Assembly: GCF_030014915.1 (NCBI RefSeq)
Contig: NZ_JAGIXS010000002.1
Coordinates: forward strand, 124,001 to 188,000
Reading direction: 5' to 3'
DNA length: 64,000 nt
Source of the DNA: Pelomonas sp. V22
GTDB lineage: Bacteria; Pseudomonadota; Gammaproteobacteria; Burkholderiales; Burkholderiaceae_C
Both the position numbers and the translations under genes were made by a program. Under the pieces are notes generated by a model. The model did no database searches, was not told the origin of the DNA, and saw nothing but the letters and a program-made list of their open reading frames with translations. Shown here piece after piece: positions 54,348 through 63,164 of the stretch. Every line of letters begins with the position of its first letter. Position 1 is the stretch's first letter.

Positions 54348-55435
54348 GCAAGCTGCCAGACTCATTGTTCCGGGCGCTGATGGCGCTTTGCCTGATGCTG
54401 GGCCTCACGGCTGTTCGCGCCGAGCCCTATCTGGCCGTGCAATCCGGCCTCAAGTGCGTGGCCTGCCATGTCAACCCGACCGGTGGCGGCCTGCGCAATG
54501 CGCTGGGCGTCGCCTTCGGGCAGCGCTCGCTGCCAGCCAACACGCCCGACGGCATGGAGGGCTGGAACGGTGCGCTGACCGACTACCTGCGCCTTGGCGG
54601 CGACTACCGCGCCAGCCGCAAGCAGGCCAGTGTGCCGGGCCAGGCCAGCCAGACCGAGAGCGGCGTCGACCAGTTCCGCCTCTATGGCGAGCTGAAGCTG
54701 CTGAACGAACATGCGGCCCTCGTGATCGACGAATGGCTGGCGCCTGGCAAGGCGCAGCGACAGGAGGCCTATCTGCGCCTGGCGACCTCTGGCCAGGCCT
54801 GGTACTTGAAGGCCGGCCAGTTCTACCTGCCCTTCGGCTGGCGGCTGCAGGACAGCAGCAGCTTCGTGCGATCGATCAGCGGCATCAACATGACCGCACC
54901 CGACAAGGGCGTGGAGCTGGGCATGGAACACGATCAGTGGTCGGCCCAGCTCAGCTTCACGCGCGGCCCCGGCAACAAGGGCACGGGCCAGGGCCACCAG
55001 GTGGGTGCGCAGCTGATCCATCTGCAGAGCTGGGGCCGGGTCGGCCTGGCCCTGGCCGACACCAGCGCCGCAGGCGGCAAGCGCCGCGCCATCGGCGCGT
55101 TTGGTGGCGCGAACTACGGGCCCGTCACCTACCTCGTCGAAGTGGACCTGGTCAGCGACGACGGCTATCCCGAGGGGCGACGGCGCATGCTGGCCGCCCT
55201 GGCCGAGGCCAACTGGCTGGTGCAGCAAGGCCACAACCTGAAGCTGACGCTGGAGGCCCTGGACCCCGACCGCCGGGTCGCCAACGACCGCAAGGTGCGC
55301 CACAGCCTGGTCTACGAATACGCGCCCTTGCCCTTCGTGCAGCTGCGGGCCGGCTACCGGCGCTACGACGGCATTCCGCAGAACGCCTTCGACAACCGGC
55401 GCCAGAGCTTCCTGGAGCTCCATGGCTACTTCTGA
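54344..55435 (+). CDS. Outer-membrane beta-barrel with N-terminal CxxCH (cytochrome-porin-like)
   Basis: 363 aa. A signal peptide (cut after AVRA, residue 26) is followed at once by C38-VA-C41-H42 in GLKCVACHVNPTGGGLRN. The rest is predicted strands typical of an outer-membrane barrel (FRLYGELKLLNEHAALVIDEW, YLKAGQFYLPFGW, LVYEYAPLPFVQLRAGYRRY), ending in an aromatic residue (GYF). One haem in front of a barrel is the plan of Cyc2-type iron oxidases, but Cyc2 sequence itself is not matched by eye. It overlaps the radical SAM gene by 14 bases. Confidence 0.72.
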   Translation: MSKLPDSLFRALMALCLMLGLTAVRAEPYLAVQSGLKCVACHVNPTGGGLRNALGVAFGQRSLPANTPDGMEGWNGALTDYLRLGGDYRASRKQASVPGQASQTESGVDQFRLYGELKLLNEHAALVIDEWLAPGKAQRQEAYLRLATSGQAWYLKAGQFYLPFGWRLQDSSSFVRSISGINMTAPDKGVELGMEHDQWSAQLSFTRGPGNKGTGQGHQVGAQLIHLQSWGRVGLALADTSAAGGKRRAIGAFGGANYGPVTYLVEVDLVSDDGYPEGRRRMLAALAEANWLVQQGHNLKLTLEALDPDRRVANDRKVRHSLVYEYAPLPFVQLRAGYRRYDGIPQNAFDNRRQSFLELHGYF

Positions 55436-56444
55436 ACCGAAAGGTCTCGCGACGGGCCTGCAGCAGTTGCCCCTGGTCACGCTCTACCTGACCGAGCGCT
55501 GCAACTCGCGCTGCGTGAGCTGCGACTACTGGCGCCACGGGCGCGCGCAGCTGAGCCTCGAATCGGTGCAGGCGCTGCTGCCGGAGCTCAAGCAGCTCGG
55601 CACGCAGGCCGTGCTGGTATCCGGCGGCGAGCCGCTGCTGCATCCGCAATGGGCCGAGATCGCCGCGCTGCTGAAGGCGCAGGGCCTGCAGCTGTGGCTG
55701 CTGACCGCCGGCCTCGCCCTGGCCAAGCATGCCGAGCAGGTCTGCGCGCTGTTCGACACGCTGACCGTCTCGATGGACGGGGCCGATGCTGCCACCTACA
55801 CGACCATCCGGGGCGTCGACGCCTTCGACGCCGTCTGTGCCGGGCTGCGCGCGGCCGCGCGGCTCGGCAAGCCGGCCACGCTGCGTTGCACCGTGCAGGG
55901 TCGCAATTTCCGCCAGCTGCCGCGCCTGGTGGCGCTGGCGCATGAGCTCGGCGCTGCGGGCATCTCCTTCCTCGCTGCCGACCTCAACAATGCCGAGGCC
56001 TTCGGTCGCATCGCCGATGCGGCGCGGCCCGAGAGCCTGGCGCTGGGCATCGACGATCTCGCTGCGTTCGAGCAGCTGCTCGCTGAGATGGAGCGCACGC
56101 TGGCCCCCGACTTCCAGAGCGGCTTCATCGCGGAAAGCCCTGCCAAGCTGCGCCGCATCCATGCCCACTACCGCGCATTGCTGGGCCTTGGCGACTTTCC
56201 GCCGGTGCGCTGCAACGCGCCCGAGTTCTCGGCGGTGCTGGAGGCCGGCGGCGGCGTGCGGCCCTGCTTCTTCATCCCGGGCCCGCCGCCGGCGGGAACG
56301 CTGACGCAGTCCATCAACAGCCCGGCGATGCGGCAGTTGCGCGAATCGATTCGTTGCGGCGAGCAGCCCGAATGCCGCCGCTGCGTCTGCTCGATGTGGC
56401 GCGAGCCGGCGGCGCTGCAGCGCCAACTGGAGCCTGCGCTGTGA
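55422..56444 (+). CDS. Radical SAM protein with SPASM-like C-terminus
   Basis: 340 aa. The radical SAM cluster is bound by C27, C31 and C34 (TERCNSRCVSCDYW), with the glycine-rich SAM site VLVSGGEPLLHP near 64-75. The C-terminus has more cysteines (RCNAPEFSAVLEAGG, VRPCFFIPG, CRRCVCSM), as in SPASM-type maturases that hold extra Fe-S clusters. Substrates of such enzymes are peptides or small molecules. No short precursor peptide gene was seen beside it. It is translationally coupled to both neighbours. Confidence 0.85.
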   Translation: MATSEPKGLATGLQQLPLVTLYLTERCNSRCVSCDYWRHGRAQLSLESVQALLPELKQLGTQAVLVSGGEPLLHPQWAEIAALLKAQGLQLWLLTAGLALAKHAEQVCALFDTLTVSMDGADAATYTTIRGVDAFDAVCAGLRAAARLGKPATLRCTVQGRNFRQLPRLVALAHELGAAGISFLAADLNNAEAFGRIADAARPESLALGIDDLAAFEQLLAEMERTLAPDFQSGFIAESPAKLRRIHAHYRALLGLGDFPPVRCNAPEFSAVLEAGGGVRPCFFIPGPPPAGTLTQSINSPAMRQLRESIRCGEQPECRRCVCSMWREPAALQRQLEPAL

Positions 56445-57127
56445 GCACCGACCAAGCCCTGGCCAACCGCGCGGCCTACGACCGCTGGGCCGACAGCTAC
56501 CCGCCGCTGCCGCACAACGCCCTGATGCTGGCCGAGCAGTCGGCCATGCTGGAACTGCTGCCGCCGATGGCCGGCCAATGCGCGCTGGACCTGGCCTGCG
56601 GCACCGGCCGCTATTCCCGCCTGCTGGCACAACGCGGCGCGAGCTCGGTGATCGCCTGCGATTTCTCGCCCGGCATGCTGGGCCATGCCAGCCCCGCCCT
56701 GCAGCGGGTACGCGCCGACATGATGTACCTGCCTTTCCGTACGGCCTCGTTCGATCTGGTGCTGGCTGGGCTCGCCGTCGGCCATGCACCCGACCTGGGG
56801 CGCTGGCTCGAGGGCGTGGCCGCCGTGCTCAAGCCGGGCGGCCACCTGCTCTATTCGGACTTCCATCCCGATGCCGCACGCGCCGGCATGACGCGCAGCT
56901 TCGTCGATACCGAGCAGCGCCTGCATGTGCTGCAGCACCGCGCCTACGAGTTGCTGCAGCACCGCGAGGCCGCCACGGCAGCAGGCTTCGAAATGGAAAG
57001 CCTGATCGAAGTGCGGCCCGGTGAAGGCCATGGCCTGGCCTTCGATGCCAAGCCGGCCATCGCGCAGCGCTGGCCGGGCCTCGCCCTGGTGCTGGCCGTG
57101 CGGCTGCGCAAGCGGGAGCTGGCATGA
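56441..57127 (+). CDS. Class I SAM-dependent methyltransferase
   Basis: 228-aa methyltransferase of the UbiE/Methyltransf_11 type: N-terminal YDRWADSYPPLPHNAL, SAM motif ALDLACGTGRYSRLLAQRGA near 50-69 and LKPGGHLLYSDFHP near 131. The substrate is unknown. The start is the GTG of a GTGA overlap with the radical SAM stop. It ends with an ATGA overlap on the amidohydrolase gene. Confidence 0.85.
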   Translation: MSTDQALANRAAYDRWADSYPPLPHNALMLAEQSAMLELLPPMAGQCALDLACGTGRYSRLLAQRGASSVIACDFSPGMLGHASPALQRVRADMMYLPFRTASFDLVLAGLAVGHAPDLGRWLEGVAAVLKPGGHLLYSDFHPDAARAGMTRSFVDTEQRLHVLQHRAYELLQHREAATAAGFEMESLIEVRPGEGHGLAFDAKPAIAQRWPGLALVLAVRLRKRELA

Positions 57128-58272
57128 GCCTCCTCTTCATCAATGGCGGCGAGCCCGGGCCAGAGCAGCTGCGGGTGGTGGGCGATCGCATCGCTGACGC
57201 GAGCGCGCCGCCGCAACCGGGCGAGACCGTCATCGACCTCCAAGGCGACCGGCTGCTGCCGGGGCTGATCAATGCCCACGACCACCTGCAGCTCAACGCC
57301 CTGCCCCGGCTGCGCTACCGGCCGCGCTACAGCCACGTCGGCGAATGGATTGCCGACATCGACGCCCGCCGCGCCGAGGACCCGCTGCTTCGGGCCAACC
57401 AGGCGATCCCGCGCGAGCGGCGCCTGCTGATCGGCGGCCTGAAGAACCTGCTCAGCGGCGCGACCACGGTGGTGCATCACGATCCGCTGTACCCGTCGCT
57501 GCAGGCGCCGGGCTTCCCGGTGCGGGTGCTGCAGCCCTATGGCTGGTCGCATTCGCTGGGGCTCGATGGTGCCGAGCAGGTGCAGCGCTCGTTCCGCGCC
57601 ACACCGCTTGAACAGCCCTGGATCATCCACGCGGCCGAAGGCCTGGATCAGGCCGACGAGTTCGAGCTGCTGGACTGGCTGGGCTGCATTGCGCCGAACA
57701 CGGTGCTGATCCACGGCCTCGCATTGACGCCGGCCCAGCAGCAGCGGCTCGCGGCCCGTGGCGCCAGCCTGGTGTGGTGCCCGGGCTCCAACCTGCACCT
57801 GTTCTGGCGCACGCCCGAGGTCCGGCCCCTGCTGGAGCGCGGCTGCCTGCTGCTCGGCAGCGACTCGCGCATCAGCGGCCAGCGCGACCTGCTGGACGAG
57901 CTGCCGCTCGCCCGCGAGCTCGCTGGCTTGAGCGAGCCCGAACTAGAAGCCCTCTTGACCGCGCGTGCGGCCGAGCGCCTGCGCCTGCCGGACCGCGGCC
58001 GCCTGCAGGCCGGCCTGCTCGCCGACCTGCTGGTGCTGCCCGCCGGCCTGAGGCTCAGCGAGGCACGCCGCGCCGATCTGCGTCTGGTGATGCTGGGCGG
58101 CCAGCCCTGCTCCGCGCATCCGCTGCTGGCCGGGCATTGGGAGGCCGAGATGCTGCCGGTCGAACTCGATGGCCAGCCGCGCTGGCTGGCGCGCGAGCTG
58201 GTGCAGCAACTGGCCGACGCCGAGATCCAGGAAGCGGGCCTCGCACTGAAATCCACGGAGCTGCTGACATGA
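57124..58272 (+). CDS. Amidohydrolase-family enzyme
   Basis: 382-aa metal-dependent hydrolase, related by eye to cytosine/chlorohydrolase-type deaminases. Metal ligands are H52 and H54 (LINAHDHLQLN), a further histidine in IHAAEG (near 162) and VLIHG (near 196), and the aspartate in LLLGSDSRISG near 244-254. It would hydrolyse C-N bonds of a ring or amide. Both ends overlap neighbouring genes by 4 bases, which ties it to the radical SAM/methyltransferase pathway. Confidence 0.82.
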   Translation: MSLLFINGGEPGPEQLRVVGDRIADASAPPQPGETVIDLQGDRLLPGLINAHDHLQLNALPRLRYRPRYSHVGEWIADIDARRAEDPLLRANQAIPRERRLLIGGLKNLLSGATTVVHHDPLYPSLQAPGFPVRVLQPYGWSHSLGLDGAEQVQRSFRATPLEQPWIIHAAEGLDQADEFELLDWLGCIAPNTVLIHGLALTPAQQQRLAARGASLVWCPGSNLHLFWRTPEVRPLLERGCLLLGSDSRISGQRDLLDELPLARELAGLSEPELEALLTARAAERLRLPDRGRLQAGLLADLLVLPAGLRLSEARRADLRLVMLGGQPCSAHPLLAGHWEAEMLPVELDGQPRWLARELVQQLADAEIQEAGLALKSTELLT

Positions 58273-59759
58273 GCCGGCCGGTGCTGCTGATCAATCCGCG
58301 CATCACGTCCAAGCCGCGCTTCCCGCTGGCGGTGATGCAGCTGGCCACAGCGCTGCAGCCCCGCCACGAGGTGCAGATCCTCGATGGCAATGTGCATGCC
58401 GACCTCGCTGAGCGCGCGGCGGCCCTGGTCGCCAGCCAGGACTTCGCCGCCGTGGGCCTCAGCGTGATGGGCGGGCCGCAGTTGGTGAGCGCCCTGGCCG
58501 TGTCGCAGGCGATCCGGAAGGCGGCGCCGCAGCTGCCCATCGTCTGGGGCGGCTACTTCCCCAGCATCTGCCCGGAGGCCGCGCTGAATGGTTCGCCGGT
58601 GGACTGCGTGATACGCGGTCCTGGCGAGGCCACGTTGCCCGCGCTCTTGCAGGCGCTGGAGGACGGCACGTCGCTCGAAGGCATTGACGGCCTGTCCTGG
58701 CGGCGTGACGGCCGCGTCGTGCACAACCCGGACCGCGCGTTCTCGGCCGAGGCCTTGCAGCAGCCGCTGGACTATCACGCCGTGGACCAGCCTCAGCAGT
58801 ACCTCAGCCCCACCTACCTCGGCCGGCGCACCACCGGCTACCAGGCGGCACTGGGCTGCCGCTACCGCTGCAGCTTCTGCGGTGTGGCCGCGATGTTCAA
58901 GGGCAAGACCGCGTTGCCGGCCGCCGAGCGGCTGGACCGGGACCTGCACTACCTGCGGAGCGAGTTCGGCGCCGACTCGGTGCAGTTCTACGACCACAAC
59001 TTCTTCGACCGCGAGGCCGCGATGCTGCCGCTGCTGGAGGTGCTGGCCCACCACGGCCTGCCCTGGTGGTGCTATGCCCGCGCCGATGCGCTGGCTCAGC
59101 TGTCGGACAGCGGCTGGAGCCTGGTCAAGCGCAGCCGGCTGCGCATGGCCTACATCGGCGTGGAGACGCCCAACGAACAGCTGCTGCGCGAGATGCGCAA
59201 GGGCACGCATGCCGACCAGACGCTGGCCGCCGTCGAGCAATGCCGGCGCCACGGCGTGACGCCCGAACTGTCCTTCATGCTCGCCCCGCCGCAGGACCCT
59301 GAAGGCGAGACCGAGCGCTGCTTCGACTTCATCCGCCGCATCAAGCGCCTGCATCCGGCGGCCGAGATCATGCTGCACATCAACACGCCGCTGCCGCCCT
59401 CGATGCTGGGCGGGCGCAAGCCGGTGTCGCCGCTGCAGCTGCGCGACACGCAGGGCCGCGCCGTGCGCTTCCCCGACAGCGCTGCGGGCTGGGCCGAGCC
59501 CGCCTGGGTCGCCTACTGGTGCCACCGCAATGCGCCCTGGGTCAGCGAGCGGCTGCTGGAGCGCATCCGTGGCTTCACCACCGTGCTGGGCTGCCGCTTC
59601 CCCACGATCACCGACATCCGTGCGCCGCGCTGGCAGCGCCAGGCGCTGAGCGCCGGCGCGGCCTGGCGCTACCGCTTCCAGCACTACGAGCGGCCCTGGG
59701 AGCTGCAGATGATGCAGCGCCTCGTGCGCCTGTGGGACCCGCAGCTGGCGGGGCTCTGA
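58269..59759 (+). CDS. B12-binding-domain radical SAM protein
   Basis: 496 aa. Residues 4-130 form a Rossmann-like B12-binding domain (VVWGGYFPSICPEAAL-type loop, here IVWGGYFPSI; VIRGPGEATLPALL). The radical SAM core has C197, C201 and C204 (GCRYRCSFCGVAAMF), and EFGADSVQFYDHNFF and YIGVETPNEQLL follow. The classic DxHxxG B12 motif is not evident. Members methylate or rearrange unactivated carbons in natural products and hopanoids. It is part of the same coupled gene run. Confidence 0.85.
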   Translation: MSRPVLLINPRITSKPRFPLAVMQLATALQPRHEVQILDGNVHADLAERAAALVASQDFAAVGLSVMGGPQLVSALAVSQAIRKAAPQLPIVWGGYFPSICPEAALNGSPVDCVIRGPGEATLPALLQALEDGTSLEGIDGLSWRRDGRVVHNPDRAFSAEALQQPLDYHAVDQPQQYLSPTYLGRRTTGYQAALGCRYRCSFCGVAAMFKGKTALPAAERLDRDLHYLRSEFGADSVQFYDHNFFDREAAMLPLLEVLAHHGLPWWCYARADALAQLSDSGWSLVKRSRLRMAYIGVETPNEQLLREMRKGTHADQTLAAVEQCRRHGVTPELSFMLAPPQDPEGETERCFDFIRRIKRLHPAAEIMLHINTPLPPSMLGGRKPVSPLQLRDTQGRAVRFPDSAAGWAEPAWVAYWCHRNAPWVSERLLERIRGFTTVLGCRFPTITDIRAPRWQRQALSAGAAWRYRFQHYERPWELQMMQRLVRLWDPQLAGL

Positions 59760-59774
59760 AACCAGGGGCTGGCG

Positions 59775-60884
59775 ATGCTCAAGGTGGCGCAGATCAGCTT
59801 CCATGTGGACCCGGCCGGCCGCGCGCCCGAGGCCTTGCTGCAGGCCTGGCCCACCGTCGTCGACCTGGCGGAGTGCGCGGCCGGCGCCGGCGTCTCGGTC
59901 AGCGTGCTGCAGGCCAGCCGGCGCGGCGGGCAATTTCGGCGGAACAGCATCGACTACCGCTTCCTGCCCACGGAGACCCGCGTCGAGTGGCATGACTTCG
60001 CCCGCCAGCTGCACGAGCTCGCACCGGACCTGCTGCATGTGCAGGGTCTCGGCTTCCCGGCCGAGATCGGCTGGCTGACCGAGGCGCTGCCTGGTCGGCC
60101 GCTGCTGCTGCAGGACCGCGCCGACCAACCGCCGCGCCGCTGGTGGCGCTGCCTGCGGACCCGGCGCAGCCTGGCTGCGGCCGATGGCCTGCTGTTCTGC
60201 TCGCACGAGCAAGCGCTGCCCTGGCGCCGGCAAGGCCTGCTGGCCACACAGACCCGCATCTTCGAGCTGCCCGGTTCGAGCAGCCGCTTCGGCGTCGCCG
60301 ATCGCGAGGAGGCGCGGCGCCTCACCGGCCTGCAGGGCGATCCCGCCATGCTCTGGGTGGCGCATCTGGACGACAACAAGGACCCGCTGACCGTGCTCGA
60401 GGCCGTGGCGCTTGCGAGCGAACAGCTGCCGGCGCTGCAGCTATGGTGCTGCTTTGACCGCGCGCCGCTGCTAGAGCGCGTGCAGGCGCGCATCGCCGCC
60501 GACCCACGCCTGGCCGGGCGCGTCCACCTGCTCGGCCGCCTGCCGCACCACGAGGTGCAGCGCTGGATGGGTGCGGCCGATGCGCTGGTGCAGGGCAGTC
60601 ATCGCGAGAGCACCGGCTACACGGTGATCGAAGCCCTGGCCTGTGGCCTGCCACTGCTGGTCTCCGACATCCCGGCCTTCCGTGCGCTGGCGGGTGCCGA
60701 GCCGCCGGGGCGCTTGTGGACGCCCGGCGATGCGCAGGCACTGCACGCCGCCCTGCTCCATCTGGCGCACCAGCCGCCTGCGGCGCTGCGGGCCGCGGCC
60801 CGCGCGCGTTTCGAGCAAGCACTCTCGTTCGAGGCGCTGGGTCGCCGCCTGGCGGCCGTCTACCAGGAGCTCGCGGCCCCGTGA
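59775..60884 (+). CDS. Glycosyltransferase family 4
   Basis: 369-aa GT-B fold enzyme. The N-terminal half is the acceptor domain (VAQISFHVDPAGRAPEALLQ). The C-terminal half has LWVAHLDDNKDPLTVLEA and the sugar-nucleotide motif SHRESTGYTVIEALACGLPLL (E-x7-E, near residues 276-296). It should move a sugar from a nucleotide carrier onto the product of this pathway or onto a lipid carrier. It lies 15 bases after the radical SAM gene and overlaps the flippase gene by 4. Confidence 0.87.
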   Translation: MLKVAQISFHVDPAGRAPEALLQAWPTVVDLAECAAGAGVSVSVLQASRRGGQFRRNSIDYRFLPTETRVEWHDFARQLHELAPDLLHVQGLGFPAEIGWLTEALPGRPLLLQDRADQPPRRWWRCLRTRRSLAAADGLLFCSHEQALPWRRQGLLATQTRIFELPGSSSRFGVADREEARRLTGLQGDPAMLWVAHLDDNKDPLTVLEAVALASEQLPALQLWCCFDRAPLLERVQARIAADPRLAGRVHLLGRLPHHEVQRWMGAADALVQGSHRESTGYTVIEALACGLPLLVSDIPAFRALAGAEPPGRLWTPGDAQALHAALLHLAHQPPAALRAAARARFEQALSFEALGRRLAAVYQELAAP

Positions 60885-62335
60885 ACAGCCTCGCGCCCGC
60901 CCCATTTCGCCAGGCCTTCCTGATCAACCTGGCCTCCACCTCGGTGGCCCAGCTGTCGGCCTTCGTGCTGTCACTGTTGCTGGCGCGGCTGCTGACGCCG
61001 GCCGAGCTCGGCGTCTACACGCTCGCGGCCCTGATCGCCGGCTTTGCCCACCTGCTGCGCGACTTCGGCGTGTCGGCCTTCCTGCAGCGCGAGCCCGAAC
61101 TCGGACCGCAGCACATCGGCTCGGCCCTCGGCCTGCTGTTGCTGACCAGCCTGTGCAGCACAGCCCTGCTGCTGCTGGCCAGCGAACCGCTGGCCGCCGC
61201 CTACGGCATGGCCTTGCTCGCGCCCACGCTGCAGGTGCTCGCGCTGGGCTTTGTGCTGCTGCCGTTCAGCAGCGTGGTCGCGGCCCTGCAGCAACGGGCG
61301 TTGGCCGCCGCGCGCATCGCCTGGGTCTCGCGGCTCGGCGGCATCGCCCATGCCACCACGGCGCTGCTGCTGGCCTGGCAGGGCTGTGGCCCCCTGAGCC
61401 TGGCCTGGGCCACCGTGGCCGCCATCGTGGCCTGCAACCTGGCGCATTTGTGGTTCTGCCCGCCGGGCCTCAGCTGGCGGCCCTCGACGCAGCATTGGCC
61501 CGCCATTGCAAGACTGGGCGCCGGCACCCTGCTGGCAAACGCGGCCAGCAGCCTCAACCAGGCCCTGCCCGGCCTGCTGCTGGGCCGTTGGGGCGGCGCC
61601 AGCGAGCTGGGGTTCTATGCGCGCGCCGCGTCGCTGGCCCAGCTGTTCGTCAGCCTGTCCGGGCCGGCGGCCAACTTCGGCATGCTGCCGCGCCTCGCGC
61701 AAGGCCACCACGAGGGTGGCGGCGTCGCGCCGCTGCTGCAGCGAGCGACCGTGCTGCTGACGGGCGTGGGCTGGCCGGTGCTCGTCTTTTGCGCCCTGTT
61801 CGGTGAAGACCTGGTGGCCCTGCTCTACGGCGCGGCCTGGTTGCCCGGTGCTGCGGCCATTCCTGCCCTGGCCTTGAGCACGGCGCTGGCCCTGCCCTTT
61901 CACTACCTGGGCGCTGCCTTCGCAGCGACAGGCCAGCCGGCACGGGCCGCCGGGCCTGCTGCCTGCAGCGCCGCGCTGCGCCTCGCGGTGCTGGCCTGCT
62001 GGTTCGGCGGCGACGCTGCGTCGATGGCGCGGGGGCTGCTGCTGGCCAGCTTGCTCGCCCTGCCCTTGATCGCCTGGATGCAGCAGCGCTGGCTGGGCTT
62101 GGCGCCGCTGGCACTGCTGAAGGCGCTGCAGCCCAGCCTGCTCGTGGCGCTGGCCTGCGCCGCCGCTGGCGCGGTGCTGCACGAAGTGCTGGCCCTGCTT
62201 CCCACGGCCGAGCGCCTCGCGCTGGCCCTGCTGGCCCTGCTGCCCTGCTGGCTCCTGTCGCTGCGCCTCAGCCGCCATCCGCTGGCCGATGAACTTCAGG
62301 CCGGCGGCCGGCGCTTCATCACGATCAGGAAATGA
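60881..62335 (+). CDS. Wzx-type oligosaccharide flippase / polysaccharide exporter
   Basis: 484-aa inner-membrane protein with about 12-14 helices. The family start (AFLINLASTSVAQLSAFVLSLLLARLLTPAELGVYTLA) is clear in shorter pieces: LARLLTPAELGVYTLAALIA and NQALPGLLLGRWGGASELGFYARA. It would turn a lipid-linked glycan across the membrane. The start is a GTG in a GTGA overlap. The last 40 bases overlap the convergent methyltransferase gene, so this is the end of the operon. Confidence 0.88.
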   Translation: MNSLAPAPFRQAFLINLASTSVAQLSAFVLSLLLARLLTPAELGVYTLAALIAGFAHLLRDFGVSAFLQREPELGPQHIGSALGLLLLTSLCSTALLLLASEPLAAAYGMALLAPTLQVLALGFVLLPFSSVVAALQQRALAAARIAWVSRLGGIAHATTALLLAWQGCGPLSLAWATVAAIVACNLAHLWFCPPGLSWRPSTQHWPAIARLGAGTLLANAASSLNQALPGLLLGRWGGASELGFYARAASLAQLFVSLSGPAANFGMLPRLAQGHHEGGGVAPLLQRATVLLTGVGWPVLVFCALFGEDLVALLYGAAWLPGAAAIPALALSTALALPFHYLGAAFAATGQPARAAGPAACSAALRLAVLACWFGGDAASMARGLLLASLLALPLIAWMQQRWLGLAPLALLKALQPSLLVALACAAAGAVLHEVLALLPTAERLALALLALLPCWLLSLRLSRHPLADELQAGGRRFITIRK

Positions 62336-63135
62336 TCACCCAGCGCCCGCACCCCCGGCCAGCCGGCCACGCGCCGGTCCAGCCGCCACAGCCGCTCATG
62401 CCATTGCGGGCGGCGCTGGCGCAAGCCGTCCAAATAGGGCGGCGGCACGAACACACAAAGCCCCCGGTGGTGTTCCAGCGTGAAGTGCGGCTCGAAGGCG
62501 CGGTAGAACTCGGCGGGCGTGTAGTAGCGCGTCCAGATCCGGTGCTTGTTCATGCCGACGGACACGGTGTCGCGGGCGAAGCGCACCGCCACGCGCGACC
62601 AGCGCCGCTGCAGCGCATAGTGCGCAATCTCCCAGGGGCACCAGCGGCCGATCACGGTGAACACCAGCTGGCCGTCGGGTTTCAGCAGCCGCGCGCACTG
62701 TGCCGCCAGCGCTGCAAGATCGGGCACACAGTTCAGGGGGCCGAGGTCGGAGTAGGCGCCGTCGAAAAGGCCGTCACCCTCCAGCCGGTCCAGCTCCTGG
62801 CCGCCGAGGGGCAGCGCATGGACGCGGTCGGCAAGGTCCTGTGCAGCCGCGCGTTCGCGCGTGCGCTCGACCATGGCTGGCGACCAGTCCGTGGCCCAGA
62901 CCTCGTGGCCGAGGCCGGCCATGCGCACCGCATCGAGACCGGTGCCGCAGCCAATGTCGATCAGGCGCGCGGGCGCGGGGAAGCGGCGGTCCAGCCAGCG
63001 CCACATCTCGTTGCGCATGTCCTGGATCGCGCCGTTGTTGCCTCGCGGGCCGTCGTAGTCGGCGGCCACGCTGTCGAAGGCGGCGCGGGTGTCGGCCAGG
63101 TGTTGTTCAAGTTCGTCGGTGAGGGCTTGGGTCAT
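62296..63135 (-). CDS. Class I SAM-dependent methyltransferase
   Basis: 279 aa. SAM motif RLIDIGCGTGLDAVRMAGLG near residues 58-77, then WATDWSPAMVERTRERA and LLKPDGQLVFTVIGRW near 150-165. A C-terminal part of about 110 residues (YYTPAEFYRAFEPHFTLEHH ... FVPPPYLDGL) resembles sugar or small-molecule methyltransferases. It runs against the operon, overlaps the flippase end by 40 bases and diverges from the last glycosyltransferase with only 29 bases between starts. Confidence 0.85.
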   Translation of the reverse strand: MTQALTDELEQHLADTRAAFDSVAADYDGPRGNNGAIQDMRNEMWRWLDRRFPAPARLIDIGCGTGLDAVRMAGLGHEVWATDWSPAMVERTRERAAAQDLADRVHALPLGGQELDRLEGDGLFDGAYSDLGPLNCVPDLAALAAQCARLLKPDGQLVFTVIGRWCPWEIAHYALQRRWSRVAVRFARDTVSVGMNKHRIWTRYYTPAEFYRAFEPHFTLEHHRGLCVFVPPPYLDGLRQRRPQWHERLWRLDRRVAGWPGVRALGDHFLIVMKRRPPA

Positions 63136-63164
63136 GGCGTTTCGGCGGTGAGGGAGTGCATGAA

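Noticed and set aside
57648-60365. 905-codon open frame on the minus strand.
   Set aside because: It lies opposite the amidohydrolase, radical SAM and glycosyltransferase genes, all with clear motifs, and has the skewed composition of a shadow frame.
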